Origin: JANQOZ01 sp045106555
Lineage (GTDB): Bacteria; Pseudomonadota; Gammaproteobacteria; Xanthomonadales; SZUA-38
Length of the DNA: 64,000 nt
Assembly (NCBI GenBank): GCA_045106555.1
Contig: JBGCET010000002.1
Span: 62,001 to 126,000, forward strand
Direction of reading: 5' to 3'
How positions within the stretch are numbered: the stretch's first letter is position 1; each line of letters opens with the position of its first letter. A program made the position numbers and the translations under genes. Under the pieces are notes generated by a model. It did not search any database, had not been told where the DNA came from, and saw nothing but the letters and a program-made list of their open reading frames with translations. Shown in pieces: positions 43,940-52,632 of the stretch.

Positions 43940-45268
43940 TTGTCGGTGAAACTTTCTGATTCAAAATTCTTTTGGGCGCTCGTTGTCATTAGCGTATTGC
44001 TGGCAAGCAACTTGGCCATTGCAGGCGACGCCCCAGGCTTTTGCCCCGGCGTGACGCCGCCGGCGCCTGACTCTTTGGAGCCTAACAACACGTTGGAAAC
44101 CGCAACGCTTTACACCCCAAGTACGCTTCCAGTGGTGCTGAATTTTGACTCTGATGACGACGAGGACTGGTTAATTTTCCGGGCGTTTGATTTTGCGACC
44201 TTTGGCAACGTCTATGTGCTCGATTTCGGTCGACCAACCATTGGTACCGGCACCCTGATGGAAAACGTCGACCCCGACCCGACGTTACCCATCGAGGGCC
44301 CCGGCATTTTTCTTCGCGTATTTCGGATAGAAAGAGCGGGTCTTGTGGAAGTCAATCAGTTCGGCGATGGGCCGCTTGACCCACAGGATCAACGCTGTTT
44401 GTTTGACTCGCCAACCCTTGATTTCACCTTCGCTCAGGTGGCCGACTATGCTGTCCAGATTAGCCAATGCCGTAATGCCGAGATTGATATTAACGGAACC
44501 ACTGTGGCTGATGACGAAGAATACTGCATTCCTGATGACGCCACCTTTGGTTTCAGCGTGGGGCCGGGCGTCGGCTTTATCGGCGGAACCCTGGAAGGCA
44601 CAGTGACAGATGCCATGACCCTGGCCCCGATTCCGTTTGCCAGCATTATCGGCACCAATGTGGGTCTATCGGCCTTTAGCGCCCCCGGGTCTGGGGATTT
44701 TGCCGGTTTGGGCTCCGCAATACAGGGTGGGATGGCCAACGTCATCCGAGACGGCTATGACTCCCAGGCCATCGCCTTTGATCTGGAGCAGATGGAAACC
44801 ACCCCCTGCAGCGTGGCGCTGATGCCTTCGGGTATGACGATGGATTCTGATCTGTCCATTACAGATCTGCAGGTCGCGCCCACCACTGTGGTTGGCGGCG
44901 AACCGGTGGTGTTTTCCACCCAGATTCTCAACGGTGGTGCAGGTGCAGCGCCGGCCACGACGCTGCGTTTTTATCGCTCTGACGACGCAACCATTGACCC
45001 GGGTGACACCGAAATCGGCAACAAGGCCATCGCTGGATTGATGGCCAGCGAACAGTTGGATGACACCCAAAACGTCCCGGCACCCCTCGTCGGCGGCAGT
45101 TTTTTTCTCGGTGCTTGTGTGGATACCGTCGAGGGAGAAACCAATGCCGGCAACAACTGTTCCGCCGGCATCGCCGTAACCATTGACCACATTTTCGCCA
45201 ATGGTTTCGAAACCCCGTCTGCCGGTGGTGGCCAAAAGGGCGCACCGTCTACCTGCACCCTGCTGTAG
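43940..45268 (+). CDS. Exported CARDB-domain protein with C-terminal GFE motif
   Basis: 442 residues. Signal peptide (FFWALVVISVLLASNLAIA), a PPC-like domain (DSLEPNNTLETATLY...DSDDDEDWLIF), a carboxypeptidase-regulatory-like segment (LEGTVTDAMTLAPIPFASI), and a CARDB-like domain (LSITDLQVAPTTVVGGEPVVFSTQILNGG). Near the end is DHIFANGFETP, the GFE motif, here followed by a further 17 residues (GGGQKGAPSTCTLL). The TTG at 43940 or the GTG at 43946 could start it; the ribosome site is weak. Secreted or surface-anchored; function unknown. The protease gene lies directly upstream. Confidence 0.75.
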   Translation: MSVKLSDSKFFWALVVISVLLASNLAIAGDAPGFCPGVTPPAPDSLEPNNTLETATLYTPSTLPVVLNFDSDDDEDWLIFRAFDFATFGNVYVLDFGRPTIGTGTLMENVDPDPTLPIEGPGIFLRVFRIERAGLVEVNQFGDGPLDPQDQRCLFDSPTLDFTFAQVADYAVQISQCRNAEIDINGTTVADDEEYCIPDDATFGFSVGPGVGFIGGTLEGTVTDAMTLAPIPFASIIGTNVGLSAFSAPGSGDFAGLGSAIQGGMANVIRDGYDSQAIAFDLEQMETTPCSVALMPSGMTMDSDLSITDLQVAPTTVVGGEPVVFSTQILNGGAGAAPATTLRFYRSDDATIDPGDTEIGNKAIAGLMASEQLDDTQNVPAPLVGGSFFLGACVDTVEGETNAGNNCSAGIAVTIDHIFANGFETPSAGGGQKGAPSTCTLL

Positions 45269-45276
45269 CGGCCCGG

Positions 45277-45362
45277 TCATTGGTTCAGGCTGTCGCCCGC
45301 GTCGGCACCAGATTCAAAACCATGCCGGACACACTGCAGAGAAACAGGAACTAGCCAACAAC
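45277..45362 (-). pseudogene. Possible decayed C-terminus of a GFE-motif protein
   Basis: The minus strand, after the ECF42-type sigma gene, can be read as FLFL (in DNA closely matching the FGQFLFLD codons near the end of the 48793-50307 gene, from 45351 to 45341) and then, after a shift of frame, HGFESGADAG before a stop at 45277. That looks like the end of another GFE-motif protein with a stop and a frameshift. The match is short, so this is tentative. Nothing else was seen between 45269 and 45397. Confidence 0.28.
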
Positions 45363-45397
45363 CGTTTTCCGTCTCGGTTCGTCTGTTCTGCTTGTCG

Positions 45398-46630
45398 TTA
45401 GCTGCGTAACCGATGCTCCAGCGACATTTGGATGGCTTCGGTGGGCGCCAGCTCCAAGGCCTGACTGGTGAGGTGAGCGGCTTTTTCTAAATTTCCGCAC
45501 TGTCGATGAAGGTCAGCCAGCACCGCTGCCCAGAGATAAGACCCTTCTAGGCCGCTGGAAGGGCGAGAATCCATGAGTTCTTTTAGGGCTTTTGCTGGAC
45601 CCTTCCAGTGGGCCATCGCCACGGCCCGGTTCAGCTGATGAATGGACGAACCGCCGGTTTGGTCAAGCAGGTCATAGCAAGACACAATCCGGTCCCAGCG
45701 GGTGGAATCGAAACTTGATGCCATACAGTGCTCTGCCGCAATGGCTGCTTCGGCGTGGTAGCGGCTGAAGGTATCGCCGCGCGCCGACTGTTCCAGCCAC
45801 GACATGCCGCTCATGATCAACGGCATGTCCCACCGAGATCGGTCCTGATCTTCCAGCAATACTAAACCGCCGTGAGCGTCTTGCCGCGCTGACATTCGCG
45901 CAGCGTGCAGCGACATCAACGCCAACAGTGCATGTGTATTGGGATGGTTGCCAGCAGGATGACTGACTAGGAGGTTCGACAACCGTATGGCCTCGTCACA
46001 CAGCTCCCGACGAATGGCCGCGCCTTCGTGGTGGGACTGATGGCCCTCAGTGAACAGCAGGTACAACACTTCATGAACCGCCGATAATCGTTTGCGGTAT
46101 TGGTCTGGGCTCGGCGAAGGCAGCTCCTGGGATAAATGAGCAAGGCCCTTGCGCGCTCGTTGCAGTCGCTTGTGGGCAGCGGCTTCGCTGATAAACAGCC
46201 GTAAGGCGATTTCTCGAATATCAAACCCGCATAGGGTTTTCAGTGCAAACACCAGCTGCGACTGAAGCGGGACGGCAGCATCACAGCAAACAAACAGCAT
46301 GCGAAGCAGGTTTTCATCCGCATCTTCCGTCGATGCATCTGAGGAATCTCTCGCAACATGAGTCTCGTGAATTTGCTGCTGCAGGCGTTGATGGTTCGCC
46401 GCCTGCCGTTTTTCTCCCAAGACCTCGTTGAGGGCCACCCGGTAAAGCCAGCCAGACGGGTTGTCCGGCTGGCCTTCAGATGGCCAGCGTTCCAACGCTT
46501 TGGCCAGCGCGTTTTGTACCGCGTCCTCCACACTAGCCAGGTCGGGTAGTCCAAAACGGCCGGTCAGCAGAGCGACCAGCCTTGCGTATTCATGGCGGAA
46601 AAACTGATCGGGAAGCTCTGGTGCGCTCAA
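45398..46630 (-). CDS. ECF sigma factor with C-terminal TPR-like domain (ECF42 type)
   Basis: 410 residues. Sigma region 2 (FRHEYARLVALLTGRFGLPDLASVEDAVQNALAKAL) and region 4 (LKTLCGFDIREIALRLFISEAAAHKRLQRARKGL) are followed by a long helical C-terminus (EVLYLLFTEGHQS...LLALMSLHAARMSARQD...LNRAVAMAHWKGPAKAL) of the DUF6596/TPR-like type. This layout and the neighbouring DGPF protein are typical of ECF42 sigma factors, where the C-terminal domain controls activity. The start is a TTG overlapping the stop of the DGPF gene. Confidence 0.87.
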   Translation of the reverse strand: MSAPELPDQFFRHEYARLVALLTGRFGLPDLASVEDAVQNALAKALERWPSEGQPDNPSGWLYRVALNEVLGEKRQAANHQRLQQQIHETHVARDSSDASTEDADENLLRMLFVCCDAAVPLQSQLVFALKTLCGFDIREIALRLFISEAAAHKRLQRARKGLAHLSQELPSPSPDQYRKRLSAVHEVLYLLFTEGHQSHHEGAAIRRELCDEAIRLSNLLVSHPAGNHPNTHALLALMSLHAARMSARQDAHGGLVLLEDQDRSRWDMPLIMSGMSWLEQSARGDTFSRYHAEAAIAAEHCMASSFDSTRWDRIVSCYDLLDQTGGSSIHQLNRAVAMAHWKGPAKALKELMDSRPSSGLEGSYLWAAVLADLHRQCGNLEKAAHLTSQALELAPTEAIQMSLEHRLRS

Positions 46631-46983
46631 GGGGTTTTGATCAATCGCACCTCAACGCTGGCGCCGGGAAATACCCCTGGGCTTTCCTGAGCCACCTGGG
46701 CCGCAAGCTCAATGGTGTCGGCTTCCACAATCATGAAGCCGCCAACAATTTCTTTCGCCTCCACAAAGGGCCCGTCGGTAACGCCATCGGGACGCACCAT
46801 TTTGCCGTCACTCAGCTGGCCGCCCATATCGATGATGTTGTCCTGGAACTTGTCTTTCCAGGCGTTAAATTTGGCGTACATCTGTTCCATCTGAGCGGGT
46901 GAAGGTGGCGAGGACGGCGGCTGGTCAGAATCTTGCTGCGGATCTTTTGGCGTACTGCGTTGAATGCACAGGTATTTCGGCAT
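46627..46983 (-). CDS. DGPF/YCII-domain protein
   Basis: 118 residues of the YCII fold. Starts MPKYLCIQRS, has MEQMYAKFNAWKDKFQDNI, then the D-G-P-F motif in TDGPFVEAKEIVGGFMIVEA and the usual end ASVEVRLI. Proteins of this kind are coupled to ECF42 sigma factors and may be their targets or partners rather than anti-sigma factors; the exact role is not settled. A proline- and serine-rich stretch near residue 25 is unusual. Overlaps the sigma gene (TTGA). Confidence 0.85.
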   Translation of the reverse strand: MPKYLCIQRSTPKDPQQDSDQPPSSPPSPAQMEQMYAKFNAWKDKFQDNIIDMGGQLSDGKMVRPDGVTDGPFVEAKEIVGGFMIVEADTIELAAQVAQESPGVFPGASVEVRLIKTP

Positions 46984-47072
46984 GGGGTGATACTCCTTAG
47001 GGCCATCACAATGATGGTTTCATCATAACGATGTTTCAGCCCCAGGGTTTTGGACACCCAGTGCCCATGGCA

Positions 47073-48695
47073 TTATTCGAAGCCGTTGCTAAACACCCCG
47101 TCGCAGTTCAGTTCGCTGCTGTACACCTCTTTTACGTCTACCCGATCCTGGTCGGCCAGATAGATCAAGCGGTCACCCCCGGCGCTGATCTGAAAGTCGT
47201 CGTTGCCAAATCGCCCTACCGAGCCGCCCATGGGGAGGTCGCCGCTGAGTTTTTGCACGGTGCCGGTGGCCGAAAGGTTGGCGCTGAAAATCTCGGTTTG
47301 ATCTTCCGTCACCAGGTCGCCTGAGAAGATGATCCGGCGGCTGTCAGGGCTCAGCACAATGTCGTTTACCCCGCCGTTTTCAATGAATGGGCCGGCCAAT
47401 GGTTGTGGCGCACCACCCGCTAAAGGCGTGACTGTGAACGACAATACCTGGACTGAACTGTTTGGGTTCAGGTCAGCTAGCGTAACGACAAGCTGGTTGT
47501 CGGGTGAGAGAAAAAACCCTCGTGCGCCATCGGTTCCAGCGAGGTTGCCGCTGAGCTTGATGGGCATCCCGCCGCTGGTCGGTACCCGATATACCTCGTT
47601 GAGCTGAGCCGTTTCCTGGCTGCCGATGTAAATTACCTGAGCGCTGTCTGCGGTAATCACGAAGCGATTGATGAAGCCCTGAACGGGCAGGTCATTGTTC
47701 AGACGTATCGGCGAGCCGCCGTCCAAAGTGGCGCTGTACAGCTCAATCCTAAACGTTGCCCCATCAAAGCTGGGCGCGGTGTAAACCACAAACTGGCTGT
47801 CGGCGCTAATGGCATAGCCATCAACGCTGCGTTCCAATTCGGGTCCGTTGATTTTTTCTGGTGTGCCGCCGGTAATAGGCACGCGAAACAGCTCGTCGGT
47901 GCCGCGGGTATCTCGATCGGCGGCATACACCACGGTTGTGCCGTCGGCGGAAATTTGGAACGAGTCAACGCTCCCTGAGGTGGTTAGGTCTGCGCTCAGC
48001 AGGATTGGATCGCCGCCGCTTAACGGCGCAACGTAAAGCTGTTCACGGAAATTCTCATTGTCTGTTCGGTACACCACAGCTGAGCCGTCGGGTGTGAGCT
48101 GAAAGTCTTCTTCGATGTCGCCGGGCTCGTCACCGGCATTAAGTCGCCTTGAATCGCCCCCGGTGATGGGCACGATGTACAGCTCCTCCCGAGTACTGAG
48201 CTCTTCAGCGAGGTAGACAACGCTGGCTCCGTTGGGCGTCAGCACAACTTCCGGCTGCACGTCTCCCCCAGTAACCAAGGTCCCGTTCAGTTTGAGTGGC
48301 ACGCCACCGCCGTCGGCGGTAGAAATGCTATAGAGCTCAATGACGTTATCAGTGTCAAAGTCGGCGCGAAAAACGCCAACGCCTAGCGGGGATATTGCGG
48401 GAAATCCGCGAACGGCCCTGCCCTCGGGTAAACCTACATCAAAAAATATCCCCGGGGCGGAACCGTCAGCGGGCACCGTGTACAGCTGGAAAACGCTGTC
48501 TTCCATGATGTCGCTGAGATACGCCACACGGTCGCTGCTGTCGGGAACCACGCTGTAGCCCACCACTTCCTGGCCGTCAGCTAAGGGCGGCGTCAGTTTT
48601 ACGGTGCTGCATTCCTGAATAGGCAGGGGCCCGCTGCCGGCCAGCGCAAGGCTTAGGGCCAGGGGCGCTTGTAACGCAAGGTTTAATCCAATCAC
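47073..48695 (-). CDS. Exported TolB-like beta-propeller protein with C-terminal GFE motif
   Basis: 540 residues from a GTG with GGAG upstream. Signal-like N-terminus (LALQAPLALSLALAGSG). Then repeats of about 45 residues with the pattern S-x-D-(S/G)-x-x-V-V-Y-x-A/S-D and E-L-Y-x-V-P-x-x-G-G-x-P-x-(R/K)-L-(N/S), for example LTPNGASVVYLAEEL and ELYIVPITGGDSRRLN: a TolB/WD40-like propeller. The last residues are NCDGVFSNGFE, the GFE motif at the extreme C-terminus. Secreted or surface-located; function unknown. Confidence 0.8.
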   Translation of the reverse strand: MIGLNLALQAPLALSLALAGSGPLPIQECSTVKLTPPLADGQEVVGYSVVPDSSDRVAYLSDIMEDSVFQLYTVPADGSAPGIFFDVGLPEGRAVRGFPAISPLGVGVFRADFDTDNVIELYSISTADGGGVPLKLNGTLVTGGDVQPEVVLTPNGASVVYLAEELSTREELYIVPITGGDSRRLNAGDEPGDIEEDFQLTPDGSAVVYRTDNENFREQLYVAPLSGGDPILLSADLTTSGSVDSFQISADGTTVVYAADRDTRGTDELFRVPITGGTPEKINGPELERSVDGYAISADSQFVVYTAPSFDGATFRIELYSATLDGGSPIRLNNDLPVQGFINRFVITADSAQVIYIGSQETAQLNEVYRVPTSGGMPIKLSGNLAGTDGARGFFLSPDNQLVVTLADLNPNSSVQVLSFTVTPLAGGAPQPLAGPFIENGGVNDIVLSPDSRRIIFSGDLVTEDQTEIFSANLSATGTVQKLSGDLPMGGSVGRFGNDDFQISAGGDRLIYLADQDRVDVKEVYSSELNCDGVFSNGFE

Positions 48696-48792
48696 TTACC
48701 GCTCCGAATATTCTGATGGGTCCAGTAGTTAGCTGCGTATCAGAGTGGAAAACGGGGTCAATTGGGGTGGTTTATTTTACCGCCAGCCCTAA

Positions 48793-50307
48793 TTACTCAA
48801 AGCTGGTGCTGGAAACAATGTCCAGAAACAGGAACTGGCCAAAGATCTCCCGTTCTCTAGGGGCCAGTCCATCCCGACTGTCGTTGCCGCTGAACACCAT
48901 CAGGAATTGGTTGGTCGTTGGATTGCGGGCCAACCTGGGCAAACCGGCTCCGGCGTAACTCAATCCATCCGGGCGCATTTGGCTGAGCCGGCGCCTTGGC
49001 CGAACCGCATTACCTGTCGCGGTGAGCGGTTTACCATAGACTTCAAATTCGTTGTTAATCAGCGCGCCGGTGTCATTTTCGCCGATCCAAACGATTAGGA
49101 ATTCCCCAGCCAGGCTGTCATAGGCTATTTGCGGTCCCAGTCCCCAGTACGTATCAACACCGTCAGGGCCCATAGATGATATGCGTTGGCCTTCGCCGAT
49201 CAGCGAGCCGCCAAGCGTCACGCCCTGCACATACACCTCTATGTCGTTACGGACCGTGCCGTCGTCGTCGTCCGAACCGTTGTAGGCCACAAGGAACTGA
49301 TTGGATTGTGGGTTAAACGCCACCACGGCGTTGCCTGAGTCATAGTCTGTGGCACCCACCGGCCCGCGAAAGCTGATGCGGAAGTCGTTGTCGCCCACCT
49401 CAGTGCCGGTACTGGCATCAATCAGCTGGCCGTATATTTCCTGCTCGCCGTCAACTGCCGTCCCGCCATCGTCATCGCCTTCCCACACCACGAGGTAATT
49501 GCCTCCAGCCAGTGTGATGTCACTATCTGCAGCGGTGAAGCTATTGTCGCCATCGACTTCACCCATATCACTGATTCGGATCACGCCACCTGCCAGCGCA
49601 TTGCTACCGCCGGTGATGCGTTGACCCCAGATCTCAAATTCCTGATCCGCAAAAACGCCATTAATGTTGTCGCCCTGCCAGGTGACAAAATATTCGCCTT
49701 GCGTCGGGTTGTAGATCACTTCAGGGGAGATTCCTTCTGCCAGGGTGTCGCCCTGCGCGCCCATAAAGCTGATTCGGAACTGATCGCCAACGGGATTGCC
49801 GTCTAGGCCCAATCGTCGACCAAACACCTCCCGTTTGTCGTCCACCAATGGCGGCGTGGTGTCATCCCCCCACCACACCACTAAGAATTCGTTCTGTTGT
49901 CCGTTCCAGGCAATCACTGGGTCCAATGCCTCCAGAAACGGCGGCTGCCCTCCATCCCCTTTGTTGCCAAAGGCTGGCGGCCCATCGGGACCCATTTGGC
50001 TTACTCGAATGGGTTGACCCAGCAGCGCGCCGCTGTCGCCGTCGAGGCGCTGGGCATAAATCTCCGTCTCAAATACCGGCTCAATCGGATGCTGGCTGCC
50101 CGACCAGACCACCAGAAACTCGTTGGACTGGGTGTTGTAAGCCACACCGGGATTGCTCGCTCGAAAGTTTGAGTCCAGAGCGGGGCCCTGCTGAGTAATC
50201 TGGAAATCTGAGGGGCCAATTTCCAGCGCTTGAGCGCTGACGCTAAGCGCCAGAATGATCCACGCCAGGCTCGGGGTGAGGGCGGAGCGGCGGCAGTACT
50301 GGGTCAT
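48793..50307 (-). CDS. Exported repeat protein of unknown function, degenerate GFE-like end
   Basis: 504 residues with a signal peptide (LAWIILALSVSAQA). The mature part consists of repeats of about 70 residues: P-x-V-x-Y-x-x-x-x-(N/G)-E-(F/Y)-L/F-V-x-(W/Y), then acidic stretch and E-I/V-x-(G/V)-(R/Q), for example GVAYNTQSNEFLVVWSG and IAYDSLAGEFLIVWIGE, suggesting a beta-propeller. The last nine residues, DIVSSTSFE, align without gaps to DGVFSNGFE of the neighbouring propeller protein, so this may be a variant of the same C-terminal signal. Function unknown. Confidence 0.75.
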   Translation of the reverse strand: MTQYCRRSALTPSLAWIILALSVSAQALEIGPSDFQITQQGPALDSNFRASNPGVAYNTQSNEFLVVWSGSQHPIEPVFETEIYAQRLDGDSGALLGQPIRVSQMGPDGPPAFGNKGDGGQPPFLEALDPVIAWNGQQNEFLVVWWGDDTTPPLVDDKREVFGRRLGLDGNPVGDQFRISFMGAQGDTLAEGISPEVIYNPTQGEYFVTWQGDNINGVFADQEFEIWGQRITGGSNALAGGVIRISDMGEVDGDNSFTAADSDITLAGGNYLVVWEGDDDGGTAVDGEQEIYGQLIDASTGTEVGDNDFRISFRGPVGATDYDSGNAVVAFNPQSNQFLVAYNGSDDDDGTVRNDIEVYVQGVTLGGSLIGEGQRISSMGPDGVDTYWGLGPQIAYDSLAGEFLIVWIGENDTGALINNEFEVYGKPLTATGNAVRPRRRLSQMRPDGLSYAGAGLPRLARNPTTNQFLMVFSGNDSRDGLAPREREIFGQFLFLDIVSSTSFE

Positions 50308-50455
50308 TAATCAATCCTCAAATCACACAACTGAACCCTTAATTACGAGATTCAGAGAGAAAAACGACATGTGATTGCATCCAAAACCCATCGCGCCCCG
50401 AATAACTGTACGTGCACAACAACATTTCCCTATTTAACGTACAGAGGTTTTCCCC

Positions 50456-51241
50456 ATGTTGATGAAAAAACAACTGCTAATGCCACTGCTGGTGGTCTCG
50501 TCCTTGACGGCGCCGGTAGTCCAGGCCGGCCACCACGAAGCGGGCAATATTGTTGAGGTGGCCCAGGAAGCGGGCCAGTTCAATACGTTGATTGCCGCCG
50601 CCAAAGCCGCGGGTCTGGTCGGTGCCCTGACTGGCGACGGGCCGCTGACTGTGTTTGCCCCCACTGACGCGGCCTTTGCTGCATTGCCCGACGGCACGGT
50701 CGAAACCTTGCTCAAGCCGGAAAACAAAGATCAGCTAGTGAGCATTTTGACCTATCACGTTGCGGCGGCACGTTTGCCGGCAAGCAAGGTGGTTGCCAGC
50801 GACAGCATCGAAACGCTGAACGGCAAGCGCCCGGTGATTACGGTGAACGGCAGTAAGGTGAAAATTGACAATGCCAACGTCGTAAAAGTTGATATCGCGG
50901 CCAGCAACGGCGTCATTCACGTGATCGACAAAGTGTTGATTCCACCCGCCAGTGAAGCGGCCAGCCGACAGACTCGTGAAGTGTTTCAGATGGCCATTGA
51001 TCGGGGCGTCCCGCTGTTTAACCACGGCAATGCGGCGGCCTGTGCCGACATCTACGAGGTGGCTGTAGCCAGTGTGTTGACCCTGGATCAAGACCTTAGT
51101 GCAAGCCACCGCAGGACGCTCAGCCGGGCTCTGGCAAAAGCGGAGCGCACCCACAACGATCGCAGTCGCGCCTGGTTAATGAGAGACGCCATGGACGCTG
51201 TGTATGATGATCAAATGCCAATGATGATGTCTGCCAACTGA
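50456..51241 (+). CDS. Exported fasciclin-domain protein
   Basis: 261 residues. Signal peptide (LLMPLLVVSSLTAPVVQA) then a single fasciclin (FAS1) domain: FNTLIAAAKAAGLVGAL, GPLTVFAPTDAAFAALP, LVSILTYHVAAARLPASKV and NGVIHVIDKVLIPP. Such domains mediate cell-surface adhesion. The last 90 residues, unusual for the family, form a second helical region (REVFQMAIDRGVPLFNHGNAAACADIYEVA). The start ATG has GAGG upstream. A terminator separates it from the sigma gene, but an envelope role linked to that system is possible. Confidence 0.85.
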   Translation: MLMKKQLLMPLLVVSSLTAPVVQAGHHEAGNIVEVAQEAGQFNTLIAAAKAAGLVGALTGDGPLTVFAPTDAAFAALPDGTVETLLKPENKDQLVSILTYHVAAARLPASKVVASDSIETLNGKRPVITVNGSKVKIDNANVVKVDIAASNGVIHVIDKVLIPPASEAASRQTREVFQMAIDRGVPLFNHGNAAACADIYEVAVASVLTLDQDLSASHRRTLSRALAKAERTHNDRSRAWLMRDAMDAVYDDQMPMMMSAN

Positions 51242-51267
51242 GCATTTGATGAGCGTTTATCTTTCCC

Positions 51268-51299
51268 GGCCCGCCTTGTTGAAGGCGGGCCGATATTTT
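51268..51299 (+). terminator. Rho-independent terminator after the fasciclin gene
   Basis: Ten-base perfect stem GGCCCGCCTT and AAGGCGGGCC around a GTTG loop, followed by GATATTTT. It lies 27 bases after the stop and before the next gene. Confidence 0.82.
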
Positions 51300-51322
51300 G
51301 AGGCATCGCAGGCGCGACCGTG

Positions 51323-51871
51323 ATGGAAGTGAGTATTCTGCAGCGGATTAGCCGTGGTGACGCCAGCGCGGTGCGCGAATGTGTGCACGTGTATGGTGCC
51401 CGAGTATGGTCGGTGGCGCGCCGATTCAGCGCCAACGCAGCGGACGCGGAAGACGCGGTACAGGAGATATTTATGGCGATATGGAAATCAGCCGGCCGGT
51501 TCGACCCGGCAAAGTCAGAGGAGGGGACGTTCATCACCATGATTGCCCGCCGCCGCCTCATCGATGCCATGCGGCGCAAAGACATCGACACCGATTCTTT
51601 GGATGCGTGGCCAAATCTGGCCGAGCTCAATCAAGGTGAAAGCCCCAATAGCGTGGAAGACTCGGCGGAGGCCGCCAGCATCAGCGCTTTGCTCAAAACC
51701 TTTGACAGCCCGCAGCGAGAGGTCATCAGCATGGCGATCTACGGAGGATACTCACACGCCGCCATTGCTCAGCACTTGGGTTTACCGCTGGGTACCGCCA
51801 AGAGCCTCTTGCGCCGAGGCATGGATAGAGTGCGCCAGCTGCTGAACCTAGCAACCGAGGAAGTGGTATGA
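51323..51871 (+). CDS. ECF sigma factor (RpoE/SigK-like)
   Basis: 182-residue sigma-70-type factor. Region 2: RFSANAADAEDAVQEIFMAIWKSAGRFDPAKSEEGTFITMIARRRLIDAMRR; region 4: LLKTFDSPQREVISMAIYGGYSHAAIAQHLGLPLGTAKSLLRRGMDRVRQLL. The GTG at 51320 and ATG at 51323 are adjacent; I took the ATG. Its stop overlaps the start of the anti-sigma gene (ATGA), as usual for ECF/anti-sigma pairs. The regulon is unknown; the upstream fasciclin protein may belong to it. Confidence 0.88.
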   Translation: MEVSILQRISRGDASAVRECVHVYGARVWSVARRFSANAADAEDAVQEIFMAIWKSAGRFDPAKSEEGTFITMIARRRLIDAMRRKDIDTDSLDAWPNLAELNQGESPNSVEDSAEAASISALLKTFDSPQREVISMAIYGGYSHAAIAQHLGLPLGTAKSLLRRGMDRVRQLLNLATEEVV

Positions 51872-52575
51872 CCCAACTGCCGAAAACCCCTGCGGAACAA
51901 GATCATAATTCACGGATGAATCAGCCGGGAGAGGACTATGCGGCCGCCGCTATTGATCGGGTAATTGACGATGCGACCCGCCTGCCGCCACTACCGCCAG
52001 CATTGGCGGCGAAGATTATTGCAGACGGCGAAGCTATGTTGGGAAACCCAGCGCTCCCCCAACCCAAACCGGAATCCCGCGAGCCTCGACGATGGTGGTG
52101 GATGAGTCCCGCTCCGGCATGGGGTGCGGCCTGCGCCAGCCTCGTTCTGGCTCTTAGCGTATTTTGGTCCACGCCCAAGTCAGTGCCATCCCTATCCCCG
52201 TCCGATCTGGATCAGAAGCTGGCGCAGATGCCCGCAGCCGCCCGCCTGAACTGGGAGGGTATGGGCGACCCAACCTACGCCAACGTCAGCGGTTACGTGC
52301 GTTGGGATAATCGGACTCAAAGAGGGGTGATGCAGCTGATTGGCCTGCCAGTCAATAATCCCACTGAGGCTCAATATCAACTGTGGATTGTTGATCCCCA
52401 GCGAGACGCCAATCCCATCGATGGCGGCGTATTTAACATCAGCGCCGGCGACAACCTGGTTGCGATTGATGCCAAGCTGCAGGTGATTAACCCCAAAGCG
52501 TTTGCCATTACTCTTGAGCAGCCCGGAGGTGTGGTGGTGTCAGCAGGACCATTGCTGGTGATTGCCAGTAGTTAG
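51868..52575 (+). CDS. RskA-type anti-sigma factor
   Basis: 235 residues. A charged cytoplasmic region of about 80 residues with proline-rich TRLPPLPPALAAKI is followed by one transmembrane helix (AWGAACASLVLALSVFW) and a periplasmic domain with the RskA-type pattern GYVRWDNRTQRGVMQLIGLPVNNPTEAQYQLWIVDP...GVVVSAGPLLVIAS. No zinc-binding H-x3-C-x2-C motif. It would bind the coupled sigma factor at the membrane until a periplasmic signal triggers release, as known for RskA/RskA-like proteins. Confidence 0.86.
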   Translation: MTQLPKTPAEQDHNSRMNQPGEDYAAAAIDRVIDDATRLPPLPPALAAKIIADGEAMLGNPALPQPKPESREPRRWWWMSPAPAWGAACASLVLALSVFWSTPKSVPSLSPSDLDQKLAQMPAAARLNWEGMGDPTYANVSGYVRWDNRTQRGVMQLIGLPVNNPTEAQYQLWIVDPQRDANPIDGGVFNISAGDNLVAIDAKLQVINPKAFAITLEQPGGVVVSAGPLLVIASS

Positions 52576-52632
52576 GCATATCGCTGCGGCGGCTGCCGTG
52601 GACACACGCGCAGGGCAGTGCCTATCCGTTGA

